From Acidibrevibacterium fodinaquatile (lineage in GTDB: Bacteria > Pseudomonadota > Alphaproteobacteria > Acetobacterales > Acetobacteraceae), in NCBI RefSeq assembly GCF_003352165.1, contig NZ_CP029176.1, positions 1,116,001 to 1,180,000 on the forward strand: DNA of 64,000 nt. Reading direction: 5' to 3'. The notes beneath the pieces were generated by a model. That model had not been told where the DNA came from, did not search any database, and worked only from the letters and a program-made list of their open reading frames with translations. Below are positions 53,806-63,396 of the stretch, in pieces (within the stretch, counting starts at the first letter, position 1; each line of letters opens with the position of its first letter). Position numbers and translations under genes: made by a program.

Positions 53806-55319
53806 GCGGCGGCCGGCTCGCGCATCGCCGCGGCGACGATGCGTTCAGCGGTCAGGCTCTCTGCGGGAAGTTCGGCGGCGATCTGCCCTTCGCGCAGCAC
53901 CAGGACGCGATGGGCGAGATGAGCCAGCTCCTCCGCATCCGAGGAATAATAGAGAATGGCGCGGCCAGCGCCGGCTAGCTCCGTCATCAGCTCATAGATT
54001 TCATGCTTGGTCGCGACATCGACGCCGCGCGTGACATCATAAAACAGCAGAACCGCGCAATCGGCGAGCAGCCAGCGCCCGAGCAGGATTTTCTGCTGAT
54101 TGCCACCCGAGAGTGCGGCGACCGGGCTCGTGATCGCGGGCATGCGCACCTTGAGCCGCGCCACCATCGCCGCCGCCAGCGATCGCAGTCGCCGCCGGCG
54201 CAAGACGCCAAAGCGGCTTTCGCGCCCGAGCACCGCGAGCGTCAGATTGTCGCCCACCGACAGTGGCAGCAAAAGCCCCTCGGTCTTGCGGTCCTCGGGC
54301 ACCAGCGCGATCCCGGCCCGGATCGCCTGGCGCGGCGAGCGCGGGCGAATCTCGCGCCCTTCGCGCAGGATCCGCCCCGCTTTGCGCGCCATCGCGCCAA
54401 ACAGCATCAGGAACAATTCCCGATGCCCGTGCCCGGCGAGCCCGCCGATCCCGAGAATTTCGCCGCGCCGGAGGCTGAAAGAGGCGGACACGAGCCGCCC
54501 GCCGGCAAGCCCCTCGACGGTGAGCGCCGGCGCCGAGGCGGGCGCCGTCGGGCGCGGCGGATAGAGCGTTTCGACACGCTGGCCGGTCATCAGCGTCACC
54601 GCCTCGTCCTCGTCAAGCGTCGTGAAGCTCCCGACATCGCGGCCGCCGCGAAAGACGGTGATGCGGTCGGCGATGGCGGCGATCTCGTGCCAGCGATGGG
54701 AGGTGAAGACGATCGTCCGCCCGGCGTCACGCAGCCGGCGCACTTCGCCGAACAGCCACGCCGTCTCACGCTCCATCAGCGCCGAGGTCGGCTCGTCGAG
54801 CAGCAGGATGTCGGGATCGTGCGAGAGCGCGCGGACGATCTCGATCACCTGGCGATCGGCGAGCGGCAGATCCTCGACCAGCGCGCCGGGATCGATCTCG
54901 CGGATGCCAAAGCGCGCGAACAAAGCCTCCGCCGCGGCAATCAGGCGGCGCTGGCTGGTGAGGCCAAAGGCGCCGCGGGGCTCGCGCCGCAGCAGCAGAT
55001 TTTCGGCGACACTCATCGCGGGCAGCAGCGTCAGCTCCTGAAATACCGTCCAGCAGCCAAGCCGATGCGCGGCGTCAGGGGTTTTCAGGGCAACCGCTGC
55101 GCCGCGCAGGCGAATGACGCCGCTATCGGCGCGAAGCCGTCCGCCGAGGAGCTTGATCAGCGTCGATTTGCCGGCGCCGTTTTCGCCGACCAGCGCATGC
55201 ACCTCGCCGGGAAAGGCGCGGAGCGAGGCTTCGCTCAACGCCCGCACGCCGCCGAAGCTCTTGCTGACCGAGACCGCCTCCAGACTGGCCGCGTCGTCGC
55301 GCGCGCTCGCGTCGTTCAT
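53802..55319 (-). CDS. ABC transporter ATP-binding protein (RbsA/MglA type)
   Basis: The ATG at 55319 gives 505 residues with two nucleotide-binding domains, as in sugar importers. Domain 1 has the Walker A GENGAGKSTLIK and Walker B ILLLDEPTSAL, but its signature LPLADRQVIEIVRAL is degenerate; domain 2 has a good signature ALSGGNQQKILLGRWL, while its Walker A is the variant GLAGHGHRELF. This asymmetric design is normal for RbsA. The frame is open to 55850 inside the upstream gene without similarity. Confidence 0.92.
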   Translation of the reverse strand: MNDASARDDAASLEAVSVSKSFGGVRALSEASLRAFPGEVHALVGENGAGKSTLIKLLGGRLRADSGVIRLRGAAVALKTPDAAHRLGCWTVFQELTLLPAMSVAENLLLRREPRGAFGLTSQRRLIAAAEALFARFGIREIDPGALVEDLPLADRQVIEIVRALSHDPDILLLDEPTSALMERETAWLFGEVRRLRDAGRTIVFTSHRWHEIAAIADRITVFRGGRDVGSFTTLDEDEAVTLMTGQRVETLYPPRPTAPASAPALTVEGLAGGRLVSASFSLRRGEILGIGGLAGHGHRELFLMLFGAMARKAGRILREGREIRPRSPRQAIRAGIALVPEDRKTEGLLLPLSVGDNLTLAVLGRESRFGVLRRRRLRSLAAAMVARLKVRMPAITSPVAALSGGNQQKILLGRWLLADCAVLLFYDVTRGVDVATKHEIYELMTELAGAGRAILYYSSDAEELAHLAHRVLVLREGQIAAELPAESLTAERIVAAAMREPAAA

Positions 55320-56395
55320 GCCGCCGGGAGGTCGACCGCGAGGCGGCCTGCGCAGGCCTTGCCGTCGAGCGCGGCATCGACGCAGATCTTCACGGTCGCG
55401 TGCGGGCCGGCATCGGTGAAATCGGCGAAGAAACTGTCGGGAAGATCGGGGAACACCGTCTCGCCGGTTTTCACCGTCTCGCTGGTGACATAGGGGAAGG
55501 GGATGGTGATGTCCTTCTTCGGGTAATCGCCCTTGAGCACTCGGCGCGCGAGTTCGAGCGAAATCACCGAGAGAAACGGCGGCTGGCCGATCGAAATGCC
55601 ATCGACTTGGTGGCCCATGTAGCCGGAGAGAAATTTGCGGAAGCCATTTTCGGCCTCGCCCGCGGTCGGCGGCAGCTTGCGCCCGGCGGCGATGAACGCC
55701 TTCAAGACGCCGTCCGTTCCGCCCTGGCACCAGATGCCGTCGATCGGCGGCAGCGAGGGGAGCGCGGCGGCGGTGTTGCGTTCGGCGGTCGCGCTGTCCC
55801 ACATGCCCGTGTAGCGGCTTACCACCTTGATATCGGGATGCTCCGCCCAAACACTTTCGGCGCCCTTGTTGCGGTCGAGGTCGACATGGGTGCCGGCAAC
55901 GCCGGTGACCATGATCACATTGCCCTTGCCGCCGATTTTCTTGGCGACGAACTCGGCCCCCATGCGGCCGAACGCGAATTGGTCGGTATTCACTTTCAGC
56001 GCGCTCGGCGCGGTGACGACGTTATCGAAGGAAACGACGAGAATGCCGCGGTCGGTGGCCTGCTTGATGATGCCGTTGAGCCCGGTCGGGGAGGCGGCGT
56101 TGAGCACGATGGCGTCCACCCGCTCGGCGATCAGGTTGGAGAATTGCTGCGACTGCTTGGAGACGTCATTGCCGGAATTGAACCAGCTCCCTTCGATCTC
56201 GCTGGCGAAGGGCTCCATCAGCAGCGCCGATTTGAACAGATTCTCCATCTCGATGCGCCATTTGTTGCCGATATAGGAGTTCGAGAGGGCGATCTTGAAT
56301 TTTCGCGCAGCCCGCGCCCGGCGGGGCAGCAGGGCCGGCGCTGCGGCGAGGGCAAGACCGGTGCGCAACAGAGCGCGGCGGTGGAGAGCGGACAT
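55316..56395 (-). CDS. ABC transporter substrate-binding protein (ribose-type)
   Basis: The 359-residue protein has an export signal (HRRALLRTGLALAAAPALL then PRRARA, Tat-like) and a Peripla_BP_4 fold: KIALSNSYIGNKWRIEMENL, QQFSNLIAERVDAIVLNAAS, GILVVSFDNVVTAPSALKV and GIWCQGGTDGVLKAF. Two late cysteines are unusual for the group. It is first in the operon with the ATPase, two permeases and the monooxygenase. No LacI-type regulator is adjacent. The ligand is unknown. Confidence 0.88.
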   Translation of the reverse strand: MSALHRRALLRTGLALAAAPALLPRRARAARKFKIALSNSYIGNKWRIEMENLFKSALLMEPFASEIEGSWFNSGNDVSKQSQQFSNLIAERVDAIVLNAASPTGLNGIIKQATDRGILVVSFDNVVTAPSALKVNTDQFAFGRMGAEFVAKKIGGKGNVIMVTGVAGTHVDLDRNKGAESVWAEHPDIKVVSRYTGMWDSATAERNTAAALPSLPPIDGIWCQGGTDGVLKAFIAAGRKLPPTAGEAENGFRKFLSGYMGHQVDGISIGQPPFLSVISLELARRVLKGDYPKKDITIPFPYVTSETVKTGETVFPDLPDSFFADFTDAGPHATVKICVDAALDGKACAGRLAVDLPAA

Positions 56396-56575
56396 GGCAA
56401 TTTCCTCATTATAAGGGCGAGTGCCCGGTTTGTTTCAGTGCCCGGCGGCAGAACAGGCGAGTGGCGCGATAAATCTGCCCGATCCTCCGATGCCTGTCGA
56501 GGCTGTGTGGTGGCAAGACTTTATTCACGAAATCGCGCCATTCTGTGACGCTAGAATGAGGGGAATACTGGGATC

Positions 56576-57511
56576 ATGAGTTTCATGGCGCTGCGGCATT
56601 GGCTGGGCCGCGCCCGGCAGGCGGCAACGCCACCGGCGCCCTCCGCGCCGCCGCCCGCTGCCCCAGACTCCGCGCGGCAGGTGCCCGATCGCTTGCCCGA
56701 TCCGCCGCTCAAGCCCGGGCTGACGCCGCTTCTCGCGCTGCGCCATGACCTCTGCGGCGAGGGATTTCTGTTTCCCGACGGCGCCGAGGAGGTGGTGCGG
56801 CTTGCACGCCCGCTCGGGCTCTCGGAAGCCTCCAGCGTCGCGCTGCTCGGCGCTGGGAGCGGCGGCCCGGTCACCGCCATCACCGCTGCCTTCGGCGCCT
56901 GGGTCAGCGGTTTCGAGGCCGATCCCGCTCTGGTCACGGTCGCGACCGAGCATTGCCGCCATAGCGGCCACGGCAAGCGCGTCTCGATAGCGCCCTGGCA
57001 GCCCGACCAGCCCGACTTGCCGCGGGCGCAGTTCCATCATGCGCTCTCGCTGTTCGCGCTCGCCGATGTGGCGCCGAAGCCGGTGCTGGCGGCGTTGGCG
57101 CAGGCGCTCCGCCCGCGTGGTCAGCTCGTTTTGCTCGATCTCGTCGCCGCCCCCGATCACCAGCCGGATGCCAGCTTCACCGATTGGGCGCGGCTCGAGG
57201 CGCGCTCCTTGCCGCTCCCAACCGAGGCCGAGATCACGCAGGCACTCGGCACGTTGGGCTGCGACGTACGGGTGGCCGAGGACGTCTCCGAACGGCATGT
57301 CGAGACGATCATCGAGGCCTGGCGGGCCCTGGTGCGCCCGATGGCCAGCGCGCGGCCGTCGCTGGCCCGGGCCAAGCTCTTGGTCGCCGAGGCGGAACGC
57401 TGGCTGCTTCGGGTGCGGTTGCTGCAGGCCGGCCGCATCCGCCTCGTGCGCTGGCATGCCATTGCCAGCGGTAAGACCCAGCAAACGCCCACCCCTCACA
57501 AACTCGCCTGA
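56576..57511 (+). CDS. Methyltransferase-like protein
   Basis: The 311-residue protein has a proline-rich N-terminal part followed by a Rossmann methyltransferase-like core: VALLGAGSGGPVTAITAAFG as motif I, FEADPALVTVATEH as motif II and LRPRGQLVLLDLVAAPD as the motif IV-V region. The usual acidic SAM-binding residue (as in DxGxGxG) is weak, LLGAGSGG, so it may bind SAM differently or not at all. It stands alone, divergent from the ABC operon by 180 bases. Function unknown. Confidence 0.65.
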   Translation: MSFMALRHWLGRARQAATPPAPSAPPPAAPDSARQVPDRLPDPPLKPGLTPLLALRHDLCGEGFLFPDGAEEVVRLARPLGLSEASSVALLGAGSGGPVTAITAAFGAWVSGFEADPALVTVATEHCRHSGHGKRVSIAPWQPDQPDLPRAQFHHALSLFALADVAPKPVLAALAQALRPRGQLVLLDLVAAPDHQPDASFTDWARLEARSLPLPTEAEITQALGTLGCDVRVAEDVSERHVETIIEAWRALVRPMASARPSLARAKLLVAEAERWLLRVRLLQAGRIRLVRWHAIASGKTQQTPTPHKLA

Positions 57512-57683
57512 CGTCGGCGCGCGGCCGCCGTTTTGTTCAGAGACCAGGCCGCGGGCGGCTTGCCAGAGGTGCGAGCGGCTGCTAGAGCTGCGCCCCTTGA
57601 TCTCGCGCGCCCGGGCGAAGTAGGGCATGCCCGGCCGCGATTGCGCGCCTTCTCGGCGTGCCCCTTTCGGAAAGGAGAGCGAA

Positions 57684-57887
57684 ATGCCCAAGATGAAGAC
57701 CAAATCCTCGGTCAAGAAACGATTCAAGATCACCGCGACGGGCAAGGTTCTCGCCGGTCCGGGCAAGAAGCGGCATAATCTTTCGGCACGCAGCCAGAAA
57801 GCCAAGCGCAGCAACCGTGGCAGCCAGGTGCTTACCCATGCGGACGGGTTGACCGTCAAGCAATGGGCGCCGTACGGGCTCGGCTGA
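57684..57887 (+). CDS. rpmI: 50S ribosomal protein L35
   Basis: The ATG at 57684 after CGGAAAGGAGAGCG gives 67 residues, [20 protein letters not shown] with [20 protein letters not shown], the L35 hallmark. It forms the usual pair with rplT. infC, which usually precedes this pair, is not adjacent; the upstream 170 bases hold no gene but may contain an L20-type leader. Confidence 0.96.
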   Translation: MPKMKTKSSVKKRFKITATGKVLAGPGKKRHNLSARSQKAKRSNRGSQVLTHADGLTVKQWAPYGLG

Positions 57888-57900
57888 GGAGACATAACCC

Positions 57901-58257
57901 ATGGCACGTGTGAAACGCGGCGTGACCTCTCACGCTCGGCACAAGAAAGTTCTCGATCAGGCGAAGGGCTATGTCGGCCGCTCTTCGACCAATTACCGCA
58001 TCGCGCTGGAGCGGCTGGAGAAGGCGCTCCGCTATGCGTATCGCGACCGCCGGGTCAAAAAGCGCGACTTCCGCGCGCTCTGGATCCAGCGCATCAATGC
58101 CGCGGTGCGCGAACATGGCCTCACCTATTCGAAATTCATCGCCGGCCTGAAGCGTGCCGGCATCGAGATGGATCGCAAGGTGCTGGCGGCGATCGCCTAT
58201 GATGACGCGCCCGCCTTCGCCGAAATCGTGCGGAAGGTCCAGGCGGTGCTGAGCTGA
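57901..58257 (+). CDS. rplT: 50S ribosomal protein L20
   Basis: The 118-residue protein starts [20 protein letters not shown], with [20 protein letters not shown] and [20 protein letters not shown] and a C-terminal [20 protein letters not shown]. It binds 23S rRNA early in assembly and can repress its own operon. Confidence 0.97.
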   Translation: MARVKRGVTSHARHKKVLDQAKGYVGRSSTNYRIALERLEKALRYAYRDRRVKKRDFRALWIQRINAAVREHGLTYSKFIAGLKRAGIEMDRKVLAAIAYDDAPAFAEIVRKVQAVLS

Positions 58258-58307
58258 ACAACACGCGCCGGGCGGGCAACGCCCGGCGCCTTGTCACGGG
58301 AACTTCC

Positions 58308-59252
58308 ATGCGGATTTCGCGGTTTTCTACTCTGATGCTGGGCAGCGCGCTCGGCGTTGCCCTGCCTCTCTCCCTCGCTTTTGCGCAAGCGACGACGCCG
58401 CCGCCGGGGACGGTGCCGCCGGGCGTCACCGTGCCCAGCGCCAAGCCCGATCCGGTGGTCGCGCGGGTGAACGGGCGCGAGGAGCATCTGAGCGATCTCG
58501 AAAACCTCGCCCAGAATCTTCCCGAGCAATTGCGCAACATGCCGCCCAACATGCTCTATCCGATCCTGATCGATCAGATCATCGACCGCGATCTCCTGGT
58601 GCAGCGCGCCCGCAAGGAGAAGCTGCAAAACGATCCCATCGTCAAGCGCGAGATGGATGATGCCGCCGACATGGCGCTGCAGAACGCATTGATCAACCGC
58701 GCGGTTGCGCCGGCGATCACCGACCAGGCGCTGCAGGCCGCCTATCAGAAAGAGATCGCCGGCAAGCCGGGCGAGGAGGAGGTGCATGCGCGCCACATCC
58801 TGGTCCCGACCGAGGCCGCGGCCGACAATGTGATCAAGGAATTGCAAGGTGGCGCCGATTTCGCGGCACTGGCCAAGAAGGACAGCACTGACCCGGCCGG
58901 CGCCAATGGCGGCGATCTCGGCTGGTTCAAAAAGAGCGATATGCTGCCCGAATTCAGCGATGCCGCCTTTGCCCTCAAACCCGGGCAGTTCACTACGAAA
59001 CCCGTTCATACCCGTTATGGCTGGCACGTGATCCAGGTGATCGAGCGCCGCACCGCGCCGCCGCCGACATTCGCCGAGGCACGCGACCAGTTGCGCCAGA
59101 AGGCGATCCAGGATGCGGTGCAGAAAGAGATCGAGGAAGCCCGTAAAGGCGCTGAGATCGAGCGTTTCAATCTCGACGGCTCGCCGGTGCGCGCGACCGA
59201 CCAGGCAGAGCCGCCCGGCTCGCCGCCGGCCGCGGACGGCAAGGCGCAGTAG
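58308..59252 (+). CDS. Periplasmic peptidyl-prolyl isomerase, parvulin type
   Basis: A Sec signal (MLGSALGVALPLSLAFA) leads into a 314-residue PpiC/SurA-like protein. The chaperone helix region (residues about 55-145) precedes one rotamase domain starting EEEVHARHILVPTE and ending GWHVIQVIERR with the GGDLGWFKKSDMLPEF active segment. It assists folding of envelope proteins. The tail is proline-rich. It lies between rplT and argJ, as in several alphaproteobacteria. Confidence 0.92.
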   Translation: MRISRFSTLMLGSALGVALPLSLAFAQATTPPPGTVPPGVTVPSAKPDPVVARVNGREEHLSDLENLAQNLPEQLRNMPPNMLYPILIDQIIDRDLLVQRARKEKLQNDPIVKREMDDAADMALQNALINRAVAPAITDQALQAAYQKEIAGKPGEEEVHARHILVPTEAAADNVIKELQGGADFAALAKKDSTDPAGANGGDLGWFKKSDMLPEFSDAAFALKPGQFTTKPVHTRYGWHVIQVIERRTAPPPTFAEARDQLRQKAIQDAVQKEIEEARKGAEIERFNLDGSPVRATDQAEPPGSPPAADGKAQ

Positions 59253-59263
59253 CCGGCGCGCGC

Positions 59264-60499
59264 ATGGCGGGCTCCGCGCCGGTTTCGCCGCTCGCGGTGG
59301 CGCTGCCGGATTTACCGCCGCTGGCCGGCGTCAAGCTCGGCGTCGCGGCGGCCGGCATCCGCTATCAGGGGCGCAATGACCTTTTGGTCGCGGAATTCGC
59401 GCCAGGGACCACGGTTGCCGGCGTTTTCACCCGCAATCGCTGCCCTGGGGCGCCGGTCGAGTGGTGCCGCAAGCTCCTCCCGGCGGGGCGTGCGCGCGGC
59501 CTCGTCGTCAATGCGGGCAACGCCAATGTTTTCACCGGCCGCGCCGGCAACGATGCCGCCCGCGCGACCGCGGAGGCGGCGGCGAAGCTGATCGGCTGTC
59601 CGGCCCGACACGTGTTTCTCGCCTCCACCGGGGTGATCGGCGAAGTGCTGCCGGTTGCACGTCTGACCGCGGCGCTGCCGTCGCTACATGCGGGTCTTCA
59701 CGAAGATCGTCTGGCGGACGCGGCTCGCGCCATCATGACCACCGACACGTTTCCCAAGGCGGCGACGCGGCTTGCGCGGATCGGCGAGACGGAGGTGCGG
59801 ATCACCGGGATCGCCAAAGGCAGCGGTATGATCGCGCCGGACATGGCGACGATGCTGTGTTTCGTGTTTACCGATGCCAAGATCCCGGCGCCTGCGCTAC
59901 AAAAATGTCTCACGCGCGGGATCGGCGGCAGTTTCAATGCGATCACCGTCGATTCCGACACCTCGACCTCGGATACCGTCTTGCTGTTCGCGACCGGCCA
60001 AGCCCGCCATGCCCCGGTTCCCGCCACCGGCGGGGTAGCGCTGCGCGATTTCTCGGTGGCCCTCGCCGAGCTGTTGCACGATCTCGCGCTCCAGGTGGTG
60101 CGCGATGGCGAAGGGGCGCAGAAACTGATCCGCATCGATGTCACCGGCGCGGTGTCTGCGCGCTCCGCCAAGCGCATTGCCCGCGCGATCGCCGATTCGC
60201 CCCTGGTCAAGACCGCGATTGCCGGCGAGGACGCGAATTGGGGGCGGATCGTCATGGCGGTCGGCAAAGCCGGGGAACCGGCGGACCGGGACCGTCTTTC
60301 CATCGCCGTTGGCGGCGTTTGGATGGCGCGCGACGGCGCCATTGTTCCCGGCTACGACGAAGCCCCGGTTGTCGCCCATATGCGCGGGCGGGAAATCGCG
60401 ATCGCCGTCGATCTCGGCCTCGGCCGGGGCAAGGCGACGATGTGGACCTGTGACCTCACCCACGGCTATATCGACATCAACGGCAGCTATCGCAGCTAA
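59264..60499 (+). CDS. argJ: Bifunctional ornithine acetyltransferase / N-acetylglutamate synthase
   Basis: ArgJ recycles acetyl from N-acetylornithine to glutamate, and the bifunctional form also uses acetyl-CoA, in arginine synthesis. The 411-residue precursor has KGSGMIAPDMATMLCFVFTD, where it cleaves itself before the nucleophile Thr near residue 194, and ITVDSDTSTSDTVLLFATG (normally TVDGDTSTNDT). The end GYIDINGSYRS is typical. The start follows the isomerase stop by 11 bases. Confidence 0.95.
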   Translation: MAGSAPVSPLAVALPDLPPLAGVKLGVAAAGIRYQGRNDLLVAEFAPGTTVAGVFTRNRCPGAPVEWCRKLLPAGRARGLVVNAGNANVFTGRAGNDAARATAEAAAKLIGCPARHVFLASTGVIGEVLPVARLTAALPSLHAGLHEDRLADAARAIMTTDTFPKAATRLARIGETEVRITGIAKGSGMIAPDMATMLCFVFTDAKIPAPALQKCLTRGIGGSFNAITVDSDTSTSDTVLLFATGQARHAPVPATGGVALRDFSVALAELLHDLALQVVRDGEGAQKLIRIDVTGAVSARSAKRIARAIADSPLVKTAIAGEDANWGRIVMAVGKAGEPADRDRLSIAVGGVWMARDGAIVPGYDEAPVVAHMRGREIAIAVDLGLGRGKATMWTCDLTHGYIDINGSYRS

Positions 60500-60536
60500 T
60501 CGCCCGCGCCCGCCCGTTCAGGACAAAAGTTTTTTG

Positions 60537-60563
60537 GTTCTTTTTTTCAAAAAGAACTTTTTT
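60537..60563. terminator. Terminator hairpin after argJ, probably bidirectional
   Basis: A nine-base stem GTTCTTTTT with AAAAAGAAC around TTC, followed by six T residues on the plus strand; on the other strand a T-rich tract (complement of AAAAGTTTTTT) also follows. It separates convergent argJ and the OFA transporter gene. Confidence 0.75.
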
Positions 60564-60578
60564 CTCTTCTCTACGTCC

Positions 60579-62246
60579 TCACCGAAACATCACCAGAGTA
60601 TGGCTCAAGGTGATGAAAATACCCCAGGCGAGAGGGATGCCGATCGCGAGCCAGGCGAGCAGCGCGCCGGGGGTGAAGCCGCCGCGCCCGATCCCGAACG
60701 AGCCGGCGGCGGATACCTTCGCCGCCGGGTGGGCGGCGAGGTCTCGGCGCGCCTCATCTTCTTCCTTCATGAACCATTTTTCGTCCAGCGGGCGGATCAG
60801 CAGATTGGCGATGAAGCCGAGAAACAGCAGCCCGGCGAGGATATAGAGCGTGCGGTCATAAACGGCCGAACGCGCGACGCCGGCGCTGATCTGGGTGTCG
60901 CGGATATAGGTCACCAGCACCGGGCCGATGACGCCGGCGGTGGACCAGGCGGTGAGGATCAGGCCGTGGATGGCGCCGACGAATTTGGTGCCGAAAATAT
61001 CGGCGAGATAGGCCGGCACGGTCGCGAAGCCGCCGCCATACATCGAGAGCGCGATGCAGAGGCAAGCGACGAAAAGCGCCTTACTGCCCATATGCGCGGC
61101 GGAAGGCGCGCTCGCATAGACGATCATGCCGAGAATGAAGAAGGTGGTGTAGGTGTTCTTGCGGCCGAGCCGATCGGAGAGCGAGGCCCAGAAAAACCGC
61201 CCGGCGATGTTGAACAGCGAAAGCAGCCCGGCAAAACCGGCGGCGATCGCGGCAACCGCCGCGCGCTGGTGGGCGTCGAGCGCGGTGAAGCCGACATCGG
61301 GCGCGCCAATCAGTTTGCCGGCGAAGATTTCCTGCAGCATCGGCGAGGCCATGGCGAGGATGCCGATGCCGGCACTGACATTGAGACAGAGCACCGCCCA
61401 GATCAGCCAGAATTGCGGCGTGCGCGGCGCCATGTGGAGATGGACGTGGCGGGTGGTGATCATCGGCCGGCCGCTCTCCGCCGGCGGCGTCCAGCCCTCC
61501 GGCTGCCAGTTCTCGGGCGGCACGCGATAGCCGAAGGCGCCGATCGTCATCACCACGAAGTAAATCACCCCTGTCACCGCGAAGGTGAGCGCAACGTTTT
61601 GCCCGGCGGTTGCGGGAAAACTCGCGATCAGGCTATTGGCGAGCGGGGCGCCGATCATCGCGCCGCCGCCAAATCCCATGATCGCCATGCCGGTCGCCAT
61701 GCCGCGGCGATCGGGGAACCATTTGATCAGCGTCGAGACCGGGGAGATATAGCCAAGTCCCAGACCAACACCGCCGATCAGCCCGAGGCCGAGCCAGATC
61801 AGCCAGAGTTGATGCACGAAAACCCCCGCCGCGGCGATGAGATAGCCGCCGCCCCAGCAGAGCGCGGCGACGAACCCGGCCTTGCGCGGCCCGGCGCGCT
61901 CCAGCCAGCCGCCCCAGATCGCCGCGGAGGCGCCGAGAAGGACGATCGCGATGGTAAAAGTCAGAACCAGATCGGATACTGCCCAGTCGCAGTTGCTGGC
62001 CAAGAGCACCGAGAAGAGTCCGGTTCCGGCGGCGCAGGCGATCGGTTTGGCGCCGCCGAGGGCGCGCGACAGCGGCAGCCAATAGACGCTGAACCCATAG
62101 GCCATGCCGATGCAGAGATGGATGGCAACGGCGGCCGGAGGAACCAGCCAGCGGTTGAAGCCGGGGCGCGCAATGATGCGCGCGCGATCAAGGAGTCCAG
62201 CCGACGCTGGCATTGCCCCAGTGGGCGCGGTGTCTGCTCGCGACAT
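60579..62246 (-). CDS. OFA-family major facilitator (oxalate/formate antiporter type)
   Basis: The 555-residue protein has 12 or more predicted membrane helices. WFPDRRGMATGMAIMGFGGG (between helices 4 and 5) and GYISPVSTLIKWFP are hallmarks of the OFA subfamily. The C-terminal extension DEKWFMKEEDEARRDLAAHP plus a further hydrophobic hairpin makes it longer than OxlT (about 420). Immediately downstream of formate dehydrogenase genes, so formate or oxalate transport is likely, but the family also includes other monocarboxylate carriers. Confidence 0.87.
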   Translation of the reverse strand: MSRADTAPTGAMPASAGLLDRARIIARPGFNRWLVPPAAVAIHLCIGMAYGFSVYWLPLSRALGGAKPIACAAGTGLFSVLLASNCDWAVSDLVLTFTIAIVLLGASAAIWGGWLERAGPRKAGFVAALCWGGGYLIAAAGVFVHQLWLIWLGLGLIGGVGLGLGYISPVSTLIKWFPDRRGMATGMAIMGFGGGAMIGAPLANSLIASFPATAGQNVALTFAVTGVIYFVVMTIGAFGYRVPPENWQPEGWTPPAESGRPMITTRHVHLHMAPRTPQFWLIWAVLCLNVSAGIGILAMASPMLQEIFAGKLIGAPDVGFTALDAHQRAAVAAIAAGFAGLLSLFNIAGRFFWASLSDRLGRKNTYTTFFILGMIVYASAPSAAHMGSKALFVACLCIALSMYGGGFATVPAYLADIFGTKFVGAIHGLILTAWSTAGVIGPVLVTYIRDTQISAGVARSAVYDRTLYILAGLLFLGFIANLLIRPLDEKWFMKEEDEARRDLAAHPAAKVSAAGSFGIGRGGFTPGALLAWLAIGIPLAWGIFITLSHTLVMFR

Positions 62247-62329
62247 GGTTTTTTCTTCCTTTGGCCGTTTTCCCGGACGATGTCAGTCTCGACGTACGCA
62301 ACGATATTACGCTGATATGAAACGCAGAC

Positions 62330-62554
62330 TCAAGAAACCTTGGCGTCTTCCACCAGCAGTCCAACCGCCGTCGCGGCCAGCGGATCGAGCCCGCCGCCGC
62401 CCGCCGCGACATGGGCGACGATTTCGCGCCGCATGCGCGGATCCCAGAATTTGCGCAAATGGTCGGCGATTTCCGGCGGCGCGCGCTCGGGGCCGAGATG
62501 GGCGAAAAAGCGGCTGATCTGATTCGCCATCATGGTCAGTTTTTCAGGCGACAT
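62330..62554 (-). CDS. fdsD: Formate dehydrogenase delta subunit
   Basis: The ATG at 62554 gives 74 residues, MSPEKLTMMANQISRFFAHL then IADHLRKFWDPRMRREIVAHV, the compact family of NAD-dependent formate dehydrogenase delta subunits. The frame is open upstream inside fdhD without similarity. FdsD is required for stability or cofactor maturation of the multisubunit enzyme. It follows fdhD after five bases. Confidence 0.93.
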   Translation of the reverse strand: MSPEKLTMMANQISRFFAHLGPERAPPEIADHLRKFWDPRMRREIVAHVAAGGGGLDPLAATAVGLLVEDAKVS

Positions 62555-62559
62555 GGTTT

Positions 62560-63396
62560 TCAGGCGACATAGGCCTCTCTCTCGATGACGATGCGCGCGG
62601 GATGGGTGAAAATCTCGAACCCGTCGGCGCGGGCGATGGCGGCGAGGGTGATGCCGCAACGCTCGGCGCGACGGATGGCAAGCCCGGTCGGGGCGGAAAC
62701 CGCGAGTACGATGGCGCATCCCATCCGCGCCACTTTCTGCACCATCTCGACCGAGACCCGCGAGGTCAGCAAGACGGCGCCAGACGCCGGCGCGATACCG
62801 GCGCGGAGGAGCGCACCGGCGAGCTTGTCGAGCGCGTTGTGCCGCCCGACATCCTCGCGCACCGCGACGATGCCGCGGCCAGGGGCGAAAAATGCCGCGG
62901 CGTGGAGCGCGTGCGTTTGCTGGTTCAGCGTCTGACAGGCGCCGAGCCCCGCCATCGCGGCGGCCAACGTCCCGGCGTCGAGCTGGAGGTCGCTTACGAT
63001 CGCCGGCAGAGGTGCGAGCGCCGCTTCCAAGCTTTCCATGCCACAGAGGCCGCAGCCGGTCGCCCCGAGAAGCCGCCGCTGGCGCCGCCAGAGCGCCTCC
63101 TCGCGTACCCCCGCAAGATCGAGGCGGAGTTCGATCGCGGCCTCGCCATCGATCTCACGGGCGACGACGTCGCAGGCGGTGATTTCGTCCGCCGCGGTGA
63201 TCAGCCCTTCATTGCGGGTAAATCCCCAAGCGAAATCCTCGAGATCAGCCGGGGTTGCCATCATCACCGCGTAGGTCGCGCGGCCATAGGTGAGCGCGAC
63301 CGCGGTTTCCTCCGGAATCTGGCGCAGGCCGCGCGCCGCACCATGCTCGCGCCAAACGAGTGGCGTGCTCGTCAGGATCGGCGCCGGCAGCGTCAT
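62560..63396 (-). CDS. fdhD: Formate dehydrogenase accessory sulfurtransferase FdhD
   Basis: FdhD takes sulfur from IscS and adds it to the bis-MGD molybdenum cofactor of formate dehydrogenase. The ATG at 63396 gives 278 residues; it overlaps the upstream gene's stop by four bases. The active cysteine pair CGLC is at 115-118; other marks are DVGRHNALDKLAGALLRAG and LLTSRVSVEMVQKVARMG. The sulfur donor could be one of the two desulfurases at the other end of this window. Confidence 0.94.
   Translation of the reverse strand: MTLPAPILTSTPLVWREHGAARGLRQIPEETAVALTYGRATYAVMMATPADLEDFAWGFTRNEGLITAADEITACDVVAREIDGEAAIELRLDLAGVREEALWRRQRRLLGATGCGLCGMESLEAALAPLPAIVSDLQLDAGTLAAAMAGLGACQTLNQQTHALHAAAFFAPGRGIVAVREDVGRHNALDKLAGALLRAGIAPASGAVLLTSRVSVEMVQKVARMGCAIVLAVSAPTGLAIRRAERCGITLAAIARADGFEIFTHPARIVIEREAYVA

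Noticed and set aside
60138-62315. 725-codon plus-strand frame opposite the OFA transporter
   Set aside because: Charged, low-complexity translation typical of the antisense of a membrane protein.
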